64,000 nucleotides of DNA from Sulfoacidibacillus thermotolerans (lineage in GTDB: Bacteria; Bacillota; Bacilli; Alicyclobacillales; SLC66), in assembly GCF_003144315.1 (NCBI RefSeq), contig NZ_MPDK01000002.1:62001-126000 (forward strand), given 5' to 3'. Under the pieces are notes generated by a model. The model was not told the DNA's origin, did not search any database, and saw only the letters and a program-made list of their open reading frames with translations. This document shows positions 44,201-52,601 of this stretch, piece by piece (the stretch's first letter is position 1; the number at the start of each line of letters is the position of its first letter). The translations under genes and the position numbers were made by a program.

Positions 44201-45508
44201 TTACTTCAAACGTTTGCGAAGAGCCTGTCCATGTGTTTCAAATCCTTCCACATCAGCCATTGCAATGGCGTGTGGCGCAATACGCTGCAATGCAGTTTCA
44301 CTCACATACCCGATCGAAGATCGCTTCATAAAATCGTGCAACGAGACTGAGGAAATCGTTCGCGCACTACGCCCTGTTGGCAAGATGGCATTAGGTCCTA
44401 ATAAAAAGTTGCACAGGGTAATTGGCGTATGCTCACCTAGTAAGATCTCCCCAGCATGGACAATGCGAGGAAGAACAGAAAAAGGATCTTTGACCATAAC
44501 TTCTAAATGTTCAGGTGCATATGCATTCACAAAATCAACCGACTGTGCAAAGTCATTGGTAATGACAATTCCTCCATAACGTCGCAAAACTTCTAACACA
44601 AACGCACGTCTTGTCGGACTTTCAATGGCCTCTACCAATTCTTGAACGTAAGATGCTACAGCATCCGCCAGTTGCTCACTCTCGGTGACAAGCAAAGCAG
44701 CGCTATCTGGACCATGTTCAGCCTCTATGAGTAAATCTAAGGCGGCCTTATACGGATCTGCCGATTCATCAGCTAAAATGATGGATTCACTCGGACCAGC
44801 CGGAATCCCTGGATCAATCACTCCCATCAGCAAACGCTTTGCCGCGGTAACATATGGATTGCCCGGCCCAATAATCTTTGCACATTTTGGAATTGTCTCT
44901 GTGCCGTAAGCTGCTGCTGCAACTGCCTGTGCTCCCCCAACTTTATAAACTTCCTGAATGCCAAGCAGGTGTGCAACAAATAAGATCGCGGGGTCTACTT
45001 TTCCTTGCGGATTCGGTGGAGTTAAAACGACGATCCTTGGCACACCCACAACGACAGCCGGAGTGCCAAGCATGAGCAAAACAGATGGAAAGCTACCCTT
45101 GCCGCGCGGAACATAAAGAGCGACATCACTAATGGGTGTCACTTTTTCTCCTGCTAAGATTCCTTCATCAACTTCCATCATCCACATAGGTTCAGGCTTT
45201 TGTGCCTCGTGAAAATTCCGTATATTTTTAGCTGCATAGCGAAGCGCCTCTGCAACATTTGGAGCTACTTGTGTAATGCCAAAAGCAAACTCTTGCTCAC
45301 TCACACGCATGTCCGAAGCCGCAAGACGTACTCCATCAAATTGCTCTGTATATTTTAGAACGGCTGCGTCCTTCTGTGCTTTGACATCTGCACAAATTTC
45401 AGCGACGATTGGCATTTGCTCTGAAACATCCGTGCTAGCGCGCAACAAAATGCGCGCCTTCATCTCATCATCTGCTGTTTGCCAATAAATTCGGTTGATT
45501 TCGATCAC
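44201..45508 (-). CDS. hisD: Histidinol dehydrogenase
   Basis: Last two oxidations of histidine synthesis. NAD-binding YVPRGKGSFPSVLLM, KVGGAQAVAAAAYGTETIP, GPGNPYVTAAKRLL, PAGPSES and the zinc/catalytic region with NAYAPEHLEV and a final GFETHGQ are intact. The Q-x-x-H of the zinc site appears as EAEHGPDS. 435 residues. GTG start with GAGGTG upstream. First gene of hisD-hisB-HAD, preceded by a perfect palindrome. Confidence 0.92.
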   Translation of the reverse strand: MIEINRIYWQTADDEMKARILLRASTDVSEQMPIVAEICADVKAQKDAAVLKYTEQFDGVRLAASDMRVSEQEFAFGITQVAPNVAEALRYAAKNIRNFHEAQKPEPMWMMEVDEGILAGEKVTPISDVALYVPRGKGSFPSVLLMLGTPAVVVGVPRIVVLTPPNPQGKVDPAILFVAHLLGIQEVYKVGGAQAVAAAAYGTETIPKCAKIIGPGNPYVTAAKRLLMGVIDPGIPAGPSESIILADESADPYKAALDLLIEAEHGPDSAALLVTESEQLADAVASYVQELVEAIESPTRRAFVLEVLRRYGGIVITNDFAQSVDFVNAYAPEHLEVMVKDPFSVLPRIVHAGEILLGEHTPITLCNFLLGPNAILPTGRSARTISSVSLHDFMKRSSIGYVSETALQRIAPHAIAMADVEGFETHGQALRKRLK

Positions 45509-45526
45509 AATCGCACCTCAGTCTTG

Positions 45527-45550
45527 CTTTAGTATATTAGTATACTAAAG
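45527..45550. promoter_or_regulatory. Palindromic operator-like site upstream of hisD
   Basis: Perfect inverted repeat with ten-base arms CTTTAGTATA (45527-45536) and TATACTAAAG (45541-45550) around TTAG, 19 bases before the hisD start. AT-rich and without T-run, so an operator rather than a terminator is likely. Binding protein unknown; TrpR-like HisR/YerC repressors are known to control his genes in Bacillota. Confidence 0.65.
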
Positions 45551-45593
45551 GATTTGCCTCACTTTGTCTAGTTGTAAATGGAGAGTCTGTCTC

Positions 45594-45995
45594 CTATCGT
45601 TGCTTTGGCACAATTGCCACTGTACACCGTGAGACGCACACAAGACGCTCTTGCTCATCGCGAATCCGAATATCCCACACATGCGTCGTTCGCCCTCTAT
45701 GCAAAGGTGTTGCAGTTGCTACGACATATCCTTCATGCACCGAACGGATATGATTCGCATTGATTTCAAGCCCAACAGCAACTTGTGTCGCTTGATCGAT
45801 TTGATACCATGAACCCACACTCGCGACAGTTTCTGCAAGTGCCACAGATGCCCCTCCGTGCAACATTCCCGCTGGTTGATGTGTGCGATGATCAACAGGC
45901 ATACGAGCGATCACAAGTTCTGGTTCAAGCGTCAAGAGCTCGATGCCAAGCCACTCAATCATCGTATTTTCAGTCATGCGTTTTTTTTCAGTCAT
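45594..45995 (-). CDS. Hotdog-fold thioesterase (PaaI/YdiI type)
   Basis: 133-residue acyl-CoA thioesterase. The hallmark GMLHGGASVALAETVAS with the catalytic Glu and HGG is present, followed by VGLEINANHIR and the C-terminal strand CVSRCTVAIV. ATG 45995, with AGGTGAAC upstream, sits at the 3' end of the LysR gene (its stop at 45998 is two bases upstream), so both are on one transcript. Confidence 0.92.
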   Translation of the reverse strand: MTEKKRMTENTMIEWLGIELLTLEPELVIARMPVDHRTHQPAGMLHGGASVALAETVASVGSWYQIDQATQVAVGLEINANHIRSVHEGYVVATATPLHRGRTTHVWDIRIRDEQERLVCVSRCTVAIVPKQR

Positions 45996-45997
45996 GT

Positions 45998-46879
45998 TCA
46001 CCTATTCCTTTCCTCTTGAAAAATTGTAATCATTGACTGCCAAAAAGCATCAATCAGTAAATCTGTACGACGAGCTTTGGGCACAACAAGATAAAATGTA
46101 CGTTGAATCGGCAAAGCGAATATCTTTTTAATCTTTGCCCGCTCCACGGCAAGTGAGGAGACAAACGCATATCCTAGCCCCCCCTCAACCATTGCAAGTT
46201 GTGTGGTCGTATCTTCAACGTGCGCAATGTAGCGCAATTCTCTTGCCTGGATGCCATAGTGCTCAAGAATAGCTGTTTCCACAGCGCGCTTTGTTCCTGA
46301 AGTCGATGTCCGACCGATTAGAGGAATGCGCAATAAATCTTGTGGTCCAAGCATTTCATTGGCACTAGGGGGGCCAATTAAAAAAATTTCATCTTGATAA
46401 ATCGGCTCACTCCTCCAGTCTGCACCTTCTGGAACCATCCCAACAAATGCGAGATCGATGCTACCCTGACTGAGCGCTGCCATAATATCTGCAGAAGATT
46501 GCACGCGAATCGAAAGATCGACATGAGGGTATTGCTCTCGAAATGACAACAATCCTCTCGGAAGCAAATGCGCACCAGGAATTGTACTCGCGCCAATGTG
46601 CAACAATCCTGTAATCTCTGCATCAAAACTAGAACAAGCGTGCACAAGCTCCTCCCATTGCGAAAGCAAGTGCTTGCCCACTTGATAGGCAAGTACTCCT
46701 GCTTCAGTCAATTTTACGCTCGATTGCTCACGATACAAAAGCGTAACACCTAATTCTTGTTCTAGTGTCTTAATTTGTTTACTCACAGCCGGTTGTGTCA
46801 ACCCAAGCTTGATCGCAGCTTCAGAAAAACTGCTCCGATCCGCAACCTCAATTAATGCGAGAAAGCGTTTTAAATTCAT
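45998..46879 (-). CDS. LysR-family transcriptional regulator
   Basis: 293 residues: HTH in the first 60 (SSFSEAAIKLGLTQPAVSKQIKTLEQELG) and a periplasmic-binding-like effector domain (GLLHIGASTIPGAHLLPRGL, DLAFVGMVPEG, VEGGLGYAFVSSLAVERAKI). CysL/YwfK-like in look. AGGAG before ATG. Divergent from the SDR gene and upstream of a thioesterase; either could be its target. Confidence 0.93.
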   Translation of the reverse strand: MNLKRFLALIEVADRSSFSEAAIKLGLTQPAVSKQIKTLEQELGVTLLYREQSSVKLTEAGVLAYQVGKHLLSQWEELVHACSSFDAEITGLLHIGASTIPGAHLLPRGLLSFREQYPHVDLSIRVQSSADIMAALSQGSIDLAFVGMVPEGADWRSEPIYQDEIFLIGPPSANEMLGPQDLLRIPLIGRTSTSGTKRAVETAILEHYGIQARELRYIAHVEDTTTQLAMVEGGLGYAFVSSLAVERAKIKKIFALPIQRTFYLVVPKARRTDLLIDAFWQSMITIFQEERNR

Positions 46880-47031
46880 TATAATATCTCCTCACAGTAA
46901 TCGCGCATCCAGAACTCGTTACACTTATGATATCATGAAATATAGACTTGTCATCGCTTGCCTGCTTGCGTATGAAGAGTTCGTTTCTACTCTCATAGAT
47001 TTGATCTCGAGATAAGAAAAGGGTGAAAAAA

Positions 47032-47796
47032 ATGAAGAAAGTGGCCATGATCACTGGCGCAAGCGGTGGAATTGGAAAAGCTACCGCATTGCAACTGGCT
47101 GACGCAGGTTTCGATCTGGCGCTAGGCGCTCGGAATCTAGAAAAATTAGCTGAAGTTGCAAAAATTGCTCGCGACAAGGGAGCGGATGTCTATATGAACG
47201 CATTAGACGTACGCAACTTGGAGAGTGCAACACAATTTGTCGACGAGGCAAAAGAGCATTTTGGCCACATTGACATCCTGGTAAATAATGCAGGATTAGC
47301 CCTTGGAACAACCAAAATCGCTGAACAAACCGATGAGACCGAGTGGCAAACTATGATTGACACAAACGTCATGGGACTTTTGCGAATGACGCGTTTGGTC
47401 GTACCTCTGATGATAGAAAATGGCTATGGTCATGTGGTAAATCTCGGTTCTACAGCTGGACATGATGCGTATGCAGGAGGATCTGTTTACTGTGCAACAA
47501 AATTTGGTGAGCGCGCAATCTCTACCGCTTTACGCCATGAATTGCTCGGTTACCCTATTCGCGTCACCTCAGTAGATCCTGGAATGGTGGAAACTGACTT
47601 TAGTGTAGTTCGATATCAGGGAGATAAACAAAAAGCAGAGCAAGTATATGAGGGGATGATTCCGCTTACTGCAGAAGATATTGCCGATATCATTGTCTTT
47701 GCCGTCACGCGTAAACCGCACGTCGATCTCGACACAATCATCGTACGACCAACTGATCAGGCGGGCAATGGACTCGTACACCGACGTCAAAAGTGA
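47032..47796 (+). CDS. Short-chain dehydrogenase/reductase (YdfG-like)
   Basis: 254-residue NADP-dependent SDR. Cofactor motif TGASGGIGKA, NNAG, catalytic Ser in NLGSTAGHDAYAGGSVYCATK with YxxxK, and the C-terminal DTIIVRPTDQ seen in serine/3-hydroxy acid dehydrogenases. ATG 47032 with AAGGGTG six bases upstream; a GTG three codons earlier is less good. Divergent from the LysR regulator. Confidence 0.92.
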   Translation: MKKVAMITGASGGIGKATALQLADAGFDLALGARNLEKLAEVAKIARDKGADVYMNALDVRNLESATQFVDEAKEHFGHIDILVNNAGLALGTTKIAEQTDETEWQTMIDTNVMGLLRMTRLVVPLMIENGYGHVVNLGSTAGHDAYAGGSVYCATKFGERAISTALRHELLGYPIRVTSVDPGMVETDFSVVRYQGDKQKAEQVYEGMIPLTAEDIADIIVFAVTRKPHVDLDTIIVRPTDQAGNGLVHRRQK

Positions 47797-47824
47797 AAAA
47801 GAAAAGCTAAGCAGTTCTTTGGTC

Positions 47825-47855
47825 GCGCGCATGGGATACTATGCGCGCCATTTTA
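47825..47855 (+). terminator. Rho-independent terminator after the SDR gene
   Basis: Arms GCGCGCAT (47825-47832) and ATGCGCGC (47841-47848), loop GGGATACT, followed by CATTTTA. Confidence 0.7.
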
Positions 47856-47943
47856 CCGACATGAAATACAAACCCAAGAGGAGCGCATCCCCCGCTTTAA
47901 TCTCGGATTCAAGAAAATGGTTCTCATCCTCGAGAAACCCCAG

Positions 47944-48303
47944 TTACATTCGAGTGCAAGAGTGAATGTTTTGTGCATTCTCTGCCACAATTTGTTTTGC
48001 TAAAGCGATCATCTGCCGCACACGCTCATCAGTAATGCGATAAACAACAAATTTACCCTGTTGTGTGGAGCTTACATACCCACACCATTTTAAACAGGCG
48101 AGTTGATTAGAAATTTGACTTTGTGACACTCCTAAGCGCTCCACCAATTGACTAACATTCATATCTGCAGTAAGCAGTGCCTCGACGATGCGCAGACGAG
48201 TCGCGTTGGCCAATCCCTGAAAGAATTTCGCATAGATTTCCGCTGAGGGAGACGAGGTTTCAGCCGTATTTACTCCATCGATCGAGAAAAATAATTCATC
48301 CAT
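47944..48303 (-). CDS. ArsR-family metal sensor, CmtR-like
   Basis: 119-residue winged-helix repressor. Helix LGVSQSQISNQLACLKWCGYV carries C70 and C74 inside the recognition helix, and C116 lies in the C-terminal HSCTRM. This C-x3-C in the recognition helix plus one distal cysteine is the Cd/Pb-binding layout of mycobacterial CmtR, different from ArsR/SmtB sites. ATG 48303 with AGGAGCC upstream. No metal exporter is adjacent, so its target is not obvious. Confidence 0.88.
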   Translation of the reverse strand: MDELFFSIDGVNTAETSSPSAEIYAKFFQGLANATRLRIVEALLTADMNVSQLVERLGVSQSQISNQLACLKWCGYVSSTQQGKFVVYRITDERVRQMIALAKQIVAENAQNIHSCTRM

Positions 48304-48374
48304 ATGGCTGGCTCCTTTTACGGATCGTCATAAAATCCTATACACATGATATTATAATTTTTTAATGTACCGTC

Positions 48375-48401
48375 AAGCGGTGACACCTCTGGTCACCGCT
48401 T
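48375..48401. other. Perfect intergenic hairpin
   Basis: Ten-base arms AAGCGGTGAC (48375-48384) and GTCACCGCTT (48392-48401), loop ACCTCTG, downstream of the MaoC-like gene and upstream of the CmtR-like gene. No T-run on the minus strand; weak terminator or operator. Confidence 0.5.
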
Positions 48402-48454
48402 TAAATCACTAGCACACTCTGTTTTCAATCCTTGAAAGTGTCGACGTTTGCACC

Positions 48455-48886
48455 CTATGCACGATTTAACAGAAGTTTGAACTCAGCGCGAATGACGGTC
48501 TCACCTGTTTGTTTCAAAATATTGTGCTTGGTTGTCACGACTCCTTGTCGCTCCCCACGATCTTGTACGTCTATCACCGTCTCCTCAACATGAATTGTAT
48601 CTCCGATAAAAGTGGGCGTTGTAAAACGCAGGTGATCGATGCCATAAAAGGCCGCAATAACCCCAGGTTCAAAATGTAAAAGTCCCGTAGAAATGGATAG
48701 TACAAGCATGCCATGAGCAATGCGTCGACCAAACTGCGTTGTGCGCGCATACTCTTCATCCATATGTAAAGAAAAAAAATCACCGCTAAGTCCGGCAAAT
48801 GAAACTACATCTGACTCGGTGATCGTCCGGCCAAAAGACGTCCATGTATCTCCGATCGTATACTCCCCATATGGTTTGTAAAACAT
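48455..48886 (-). CDS. MaoC-like dehydratase
   Basis: 143-residue hotdog enzyme. Hydratase motif FAGLSGDFFSLHMDEEYARTTQFGRRIAHGMLVLS has the active-site Asp and His; FTTPTFIGDTIHVEETV follows. ATG 48886 with AAAGGAGG upstream is used. Enoyl-CoA hydratase-like; partner genes not adjacent. Only moderately similar to the relative at 21396-21827. Confidence 0.9.
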   Translation of the reverse strand: MFYKPYGEYTIGDTWTSFGRTITESDVVSFAGLSGDFFSLHMDEEYARTTQFGRRIAHGMLVLSISTGLLHFEPGVIAAFYGIDHLRFTTPTFIGDTIHVEETVIDVQDRGERQGVVTTKHNILKQTGETVIRAEFKLLLNRA

Positions 48887-49103
48887 CTGATCGTTCCTCC
48901 TTTTGAACCTACTTACTTCGTATCTTATCACGAAGGCCGTTCCTCCTCTAGAGCCACTCCGCATGATAAATAGGCACTTTCCCCCTGTGATTCGCCTTTG
49001 CGACACGCTTTACGCAAGCGTATAGTGCACAGTACGACGGAAGCAAAGTGCTGTCAAAACGTCGTGCCGACTTAAAAACCATCTCAGTTTAGGGGGAGTC
49101 ACC

Positions 49104-49202
49104 ATGGGTGCTTTTGGTGGATATACCACGTGGGCCATCGTCTTTTTGATCATCTTCGTCTTATTCTTCCTCTTTGTTCCAGGATCGGGTTACAGTGCCT
49201 AA
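49104..49202 (+). CDS. Small hydrophobic membrane peptide, YjcZ-like (32 aa)
   Basis: Begins MGAFGGYTTWAIVFLIIFVL and ends FVPGSGYSA: a Gly/Tyr-containing head, one transmembrane helix and a short Gly/Ser/Tyr tail, the plan of the small YjcZ-type sporulation peptides of Bacillales. AGGGGGAG lies seven bases before the ATG. A hairpin follows 20 bases after the stop. Single-exon, self-standing gene in an otherwise empty 310-base gap. Confidence 0.72.
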   Translation: MGAFGGYTTWAIVFLIIFVLFFLFVPGSGYSA

Positions 49203-49222
49203 GCATGCCTTTCACAAAACAC

Positions 49223-49247
49223 CTAGAGCCGTATCTAACGGCTCTAG
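49223..49247 (+). terminator. Hairpin after the small membrane peptide gene
   Basis: Arms CTAGAGCCGT (49223-49232) and ACGGCTCTAG (49238-49247), loop ATCTA. Strong stem but no T-run. Confidence 0.55.
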
Positions 49248-49327
49248 AGGGTACATAAGACGTCTTAGCAGAAATGTAACAATTTATCGTTTTCGTTGTG
49301 TTATACTACAGACATGGAGGTGTTGCC

Positions 49328-49723
49328 ATGAAGTGGTTAGAAAAATCAACTTCACTCATTCGCTTTATACGCCCAGCAATTGTAGTGGTTATCGTTTTAC
49401 TGATTTCTCTCGGTTTAGTTGATTTTGTCATTCGTTGGTCGATCTTGATCTTTCATCCAGTTCTCATATTTTCGGATTTTTACTCCATTGTTGATGACCT
49501 GTTCTCATTGCTGTTGCTATATGAAGTCTTAGATCTATTACGGAGTCTCTCCCCCATTCGCCTCTTAGATTTACTCCTAACGATTTTTGCGCGAAAATTG
49601 CTCTTGTCTACAGGCAATCCGTCACTCTCCCAATACATGTGGGTGTTTGCGATCGTCTTTTTACTACGCATACTCTGGGTAAAACTCGGAGTTGAAAAAT
49701 CTAAATCTGATCCCCATCCTTAA
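49328..49723 (+). CDS. PsiE-like membrane protein
   Basis: 131 residues with four helices; SIVDDLFSLLLLYEVLDLLRSLSPIRLLDLLLTIFARKLLL is the phosphate-starvation-inducible PsiE family core with the buried acidic residues. ATG 49328 with GGAGGTG upstream. Function of the family is not established. A clear paralogue lies at 52024-52506 on the other side of the ars operon. Confidence 0.82.
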   Translation: MKWLEKSTSLIRFIRPAIVVVIVLLISLGLVDFVIRWSILIFHPVLIFSDFYSIVDDLFSLLLLYEVLDLLRSLSPIRLLDLLLTIFARKLLLSTGNPSLSQYMWVFAIVFLLRILWVKLGVEKSKSDPHP

Positions 49724-49755
49724 TTCTCTATTTTTCTTTATCATCACTCGTCAAC

Positions 49756-50172
49756 CTACAGTTCACTGAAAAATGTGCGCAGCCGATCGGCAATCGCGTC
49801 GCGAACTTCCCGAAATTTCGCTTGTATTTCCTCTTCTGTTCCCGTCGCGCGCGCTGGATCGGCAAAGCCAAAATGCAGTCTCTTTACATGCGGCGGTGTT
49901 ATCGGACAGCGCTCATCGGCATCGCCGCACAAGGTGATCACATAATCTGCGCGCTGCAAGAGATCGGAATCTATTAATTTAGAAGTATGAGTAGAAATGT
50001 CGATGCCAATTTCCTGCATCACTTGAACTGCTCGCTCGTTGAGTCCGTGCGCCTCAATTCCTGCACTGTAAATTTCCGCTTTGTCCAAAGCTATATGTTT
50101 AGCTAGTCCTTCTGCCATTTGACTTCGGCACGAATTCCCCGTACATAAAAAGTACACGATTGGTTTTTTCAA
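49756..50172 (-). CDS. arsC: Arsenate reductase, thioredoxin-coupled
   Basis: LMW-phosphatase-fold arsenate reductase of 138 residues. P-loop CTGNSCRS with nucleophile Cys10, and the redox pair Cys82/Cys89 in [10 protein letters not shown] mark the S. aureus/B. subtilis ArsC type. TTG start 50172 with AGGGGAA upstream. Third gene of arsR-arsB-arsC. Confidence 0.96.
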   Translation of the reverse strand: MKKPIVYFLCTGNSCRSQMAEGLAKHIALDKAEIYSAGIEAHGLNERAVQVMQEIGIDISTHTSKLIDSDLLQRADYVITLCGDADERCPITPPHVKRLHFGFADPARATGTEEEIQAKFREVRDAIADRLRTFFSEL

Positions 50173-50193
50173 AATTCCGTTCCCCTCTCTGGA

Positions 50194-51486
50194 TTAACGA
50201 ATGAGAACCATCCATAAATAGAGTCCTGATAATGTGACAAAAAGTGTAGGAAAGGTGAGCACCATTCCTGTCTTAAAATACTTTCCCCACGTAATCGTAA
50301 TCCCTTTTTTCTTCAATACATGCAACCACAAAAGTGTAGCAAGCGACCCGATCGGCGTAATCTTTGGACCTAAATCGCAGCCAATGACATTCGCATAAAT
50401 GAGCGATTCGCGAAGTACACCTGTAGCAGTTGTCGAATGAATAGCTAAAGCGCCAATCATGACCGTTGGCATGTTATTCATGATGCTTGAGAGGACAGCT
50501 GCGAGCATACCCGTAGCAACCGTTCCGACAAAAAATCCACCTGCAGTCGCTTTCTCGATTACATGGCCCAATACAAGCGTTAACCCTGCATTGCGCAGGC
50601 CATATACAACAACGTACATTCCGATCGAAAAGACGACGATGGCCCATGGGGCCTCTCGAATCACTTGCCAAGGCCGAATAACCCCGGTTCTTTGACCTGC
50701 AAATAGAAGGGCAAGTGCAGCGATTCCCGCTACAAAGGAGACAGGAATATGCAAAATCTCAGTTAAGATGTATAATATAAGTAGTACAGTTAATATCACC
50801 CACGATAGGTTAAACAACCCCTGATGGACAATCGCGTGACTTGGCGCTGGCAGGTCACTTGGATCATAAGTGGCTGGAATTTCTCTGCGAAAATAGAGAT
50901 AGAGTACGACCATACTTGCAAAAAGAGAGAACAAATCCGGAACAATCATATGAATTGCATAACGAATAAAACCAATGTGAAAATAATCAGCCGATACAAT
51001 ATTGACGAGGTTACTCACGATGAGAGGCAGCGAGGTTGTATCAGCAATAAAACCACTTGCCATGATAAAGGGAAGCATCTTTTTTGCATCAAATTTTAAT
51101 AACTTCACCTTTTCAAGTACAATTGGAGTCAAAATTAAAGCTGCTCCATCGTTTGCAAAAAATGCTGAAACCATCGCTCCAAGCAAGATGACGTATAAAA
51201 AAACTTTACGTCCATCCCCTTTGGCCGCATGAGCCATTTTCAGTGCTGCCCACTCAAAGAAGCCGATTTGATCCAGAATTGTGGATGTGATAATAATAGC
51301 CACAAACGTCAGCGTGGCGTCCCACACAATCTCAGTGACCGTCCACACGTTACGCAAAGAAACTACGTGAAGCAAAAGTGCAAGAATTGCACCAAATAGC
51401 GCGCTCCAACCGATCGAGAGTCCTCGTGGTTGCCAAATCACCAAAATCAACGTAAATAGAAAAATGCTAATTGCAAGGCCAACCAT
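50194..51486 (-). CDS. arsB: Arsenite efflux permease ArsB
   Basis: 430-residue transporter of the ArsB/NhaD superfamily with about 11-12 helices. Family pieces VSAFFANDGAALILTPIVLE, NNMPTVMIGALAI, and NVIGCDLGPKITPIGSLATLLWLHVL are intact. Exports arsenite (and antimonite) using the proton gradient. Twenty bases after arsR. Confidence 0.96.
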   Translation of the reverse strand: MVGLAISIFLFTLILVIWQPRGLSIGWSALFGAILALLLHVVSLRNVWTVTEIVWDATLTFVAIIITSTILDQIGFFEWAALKMAHAAKGDGRKVFLYVILLGAMVSAFFANDGAALILTPIVLEKVKLLKFDAKKMLPFIMASGFIADTTSLPLIVSNLVNIVSADYFHIGFIRYAIHMIVPDLFSLFASMVVLYLYFRREIPATYDPSDLPAPSHAIVHQGLFNLSWVILTVLLILYILTEILHIPVSFVAGIAALALLFAGQRTGVIRPWQVIREAPWAIVVFSIGMYVVVYGLRNAGLTLVLGHVIEKATAGGFFVGTVATGMLAAVLSSIMNNMPTVMIGALAIHSTTATGVLRESLIYANVIGCDLGPKITPIGSLATLLWLHVLKKKGITITWGKYFKTGMVLTFPTLFVTLSGLYLWMVLIR

Positions 51487-51505
51487 TTACTTGCTCCTCA
51501 CCTGT

Positions 51506-51838
51506 TTACACATGACATTGCACTCTTAATCCGCGTGCCTGTAAGTGCTGAATCTCTTTAGATACGTCAGGTAATGTGTCAATGATTTGACGTATGAGAG
51601 GGAACTTCGAATCATCTAACGTATAGTACACCCACTGAGCCGTTTTTCGCTCCTTAACGAGCCCTGCTTGCCGCAACTTGCGCAGATGCTGAGAAATGCT
51701 CGGTTGTGACATGTCAAAAACAGCAACAAGTTCACATACGCACAATTCCTCTTGTGCAAGTAAAGCTAATAAATGAAGGCGCGTCTTATCAGCGAGCGCT
51801 TTATAGATTTCCGCTTGATCTGCAAAAGGCTCGGCCAT
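51506..51838 (-). CDS. arsR: Arsenical resistance repressor ArsR
   Basis: 110-residue winged helix. ELCVCELVAVFDMSQPSISQHLRKL contains the CVC arsenic-binding pair at the start of the recognition helix, as in E. coli ArsR. GAGGTGA upstream of the ATG. Heads the arsRBC operon. Confidence 0.96.
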   Translation of the reverse strand: MAEPFADQAEIYKALADKTRLHLLALLAQEELCVCELVAVFDMSQPSISQHLRKLRQAGLVKERKTAQWVYYTLDDSKFPLIRQIIDTLPDVSKEIQHLQARGLRVQCHV

Positions 51839-51971
51839 TTTAGTCAGTCACCTCACTCTCTGTCACATAGTTACATAATTATATATAGATCGTCAACAGT
51901 GCAAATGCGGGATCTCAGCAAATTTACATAAACTTAACGTATCTTTCCGCAACGAATAACCTACACAGAAC

Positions 51972-52000
51972 TTGACATACTACTATTTGGATTGCATTAC
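51972..52000 (+). promoter_or_regulatory. Candidate sigma-A promoter of the second PsiE-like gene
   Basis: Perfect -35 TTGACA (51972-51977), 17-base spacer, weak -10 CATTAC (51995-52000), 24 bases before the gene start. Confidence 0.4.
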
Positions 52001-52023
52001 ATAAAATTCGCGGGGGATGCAGA

Positions 52024-52506
52024 GTGGATCGCCATGTATATTCCTTAGGTCGGCAAATTTTGCTGTATATTCGCTGGGCGATCGTCGGTCTCATTCTCTT
52101 CACATTAGCATTGGGTCTTGTCGGATTTGCAGCACAGTGGGGAGAATTTCTCTTTCACCCAGGACTTTTTTTAAGTAATTACCGCAAAATGACAGAAGAC
52201 ATCTTTTCCTTACTACTGGTCTATGAAATATTGGATCTCATTCGCACATTATCCCCTAATCGCCTGATGGACGTCATTTTAACCGTTCTCGCTCGGAAAA
52301 TTTTGTTGGCGATAAACGATGAACATCTCGTTGTCGAAGTCGGTGCGATCTGTGTCATTCTCATTGTACGGCTTTTATGGACACGCTATGGTGGATTGCC
52401 AGAAGAGTCAGCAGCATTTGGAGGAAGTCACATTAAATTCAAAAAAATATCAGATATGTGTTCTAAAACCTCCTATAAACAAGAAACGAATCACAGAGGG
52501 GAATAA
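52024..52506 (+). CDS. PsiE-like membrane protein, second copy
   Basis: 160 residues: KMTEDIFSLLLVYEILDLIRTLSPNRLMDVILTVLARKILL is nearly the same as in the protein at 49328-49723, but this copy has an additional hydrophilic tail of about 30 residues. Four helices. GTG 52024 with GGGGGATG upstream. Divergent from arsR, so it may respond to the same stress. Confidence 0.82.
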   Translation: MDRHVYSLGRQILLYIRWAIVGLILFTLALGLVGFAAQWGEFLFHPGLFLSNYRKMTEDIFSLLLVYEILDLIRTLSPNRLMDVILTVLARKILLAINDEHLVVEVGAICVILIVRLLWTRYGGLPEESAAFGGSHIKFKKISDMCSKTSYKQETNHRGE

Positions 52507-52601
52507 ATACACCTCTGCAAACTTCAATTTGCCGCTTCTCCAAATCTGCGGTATTCTAAAGTTAGTTACTTGTATTCTATTTGCTTAGGAGGCTATACAT
52601 C

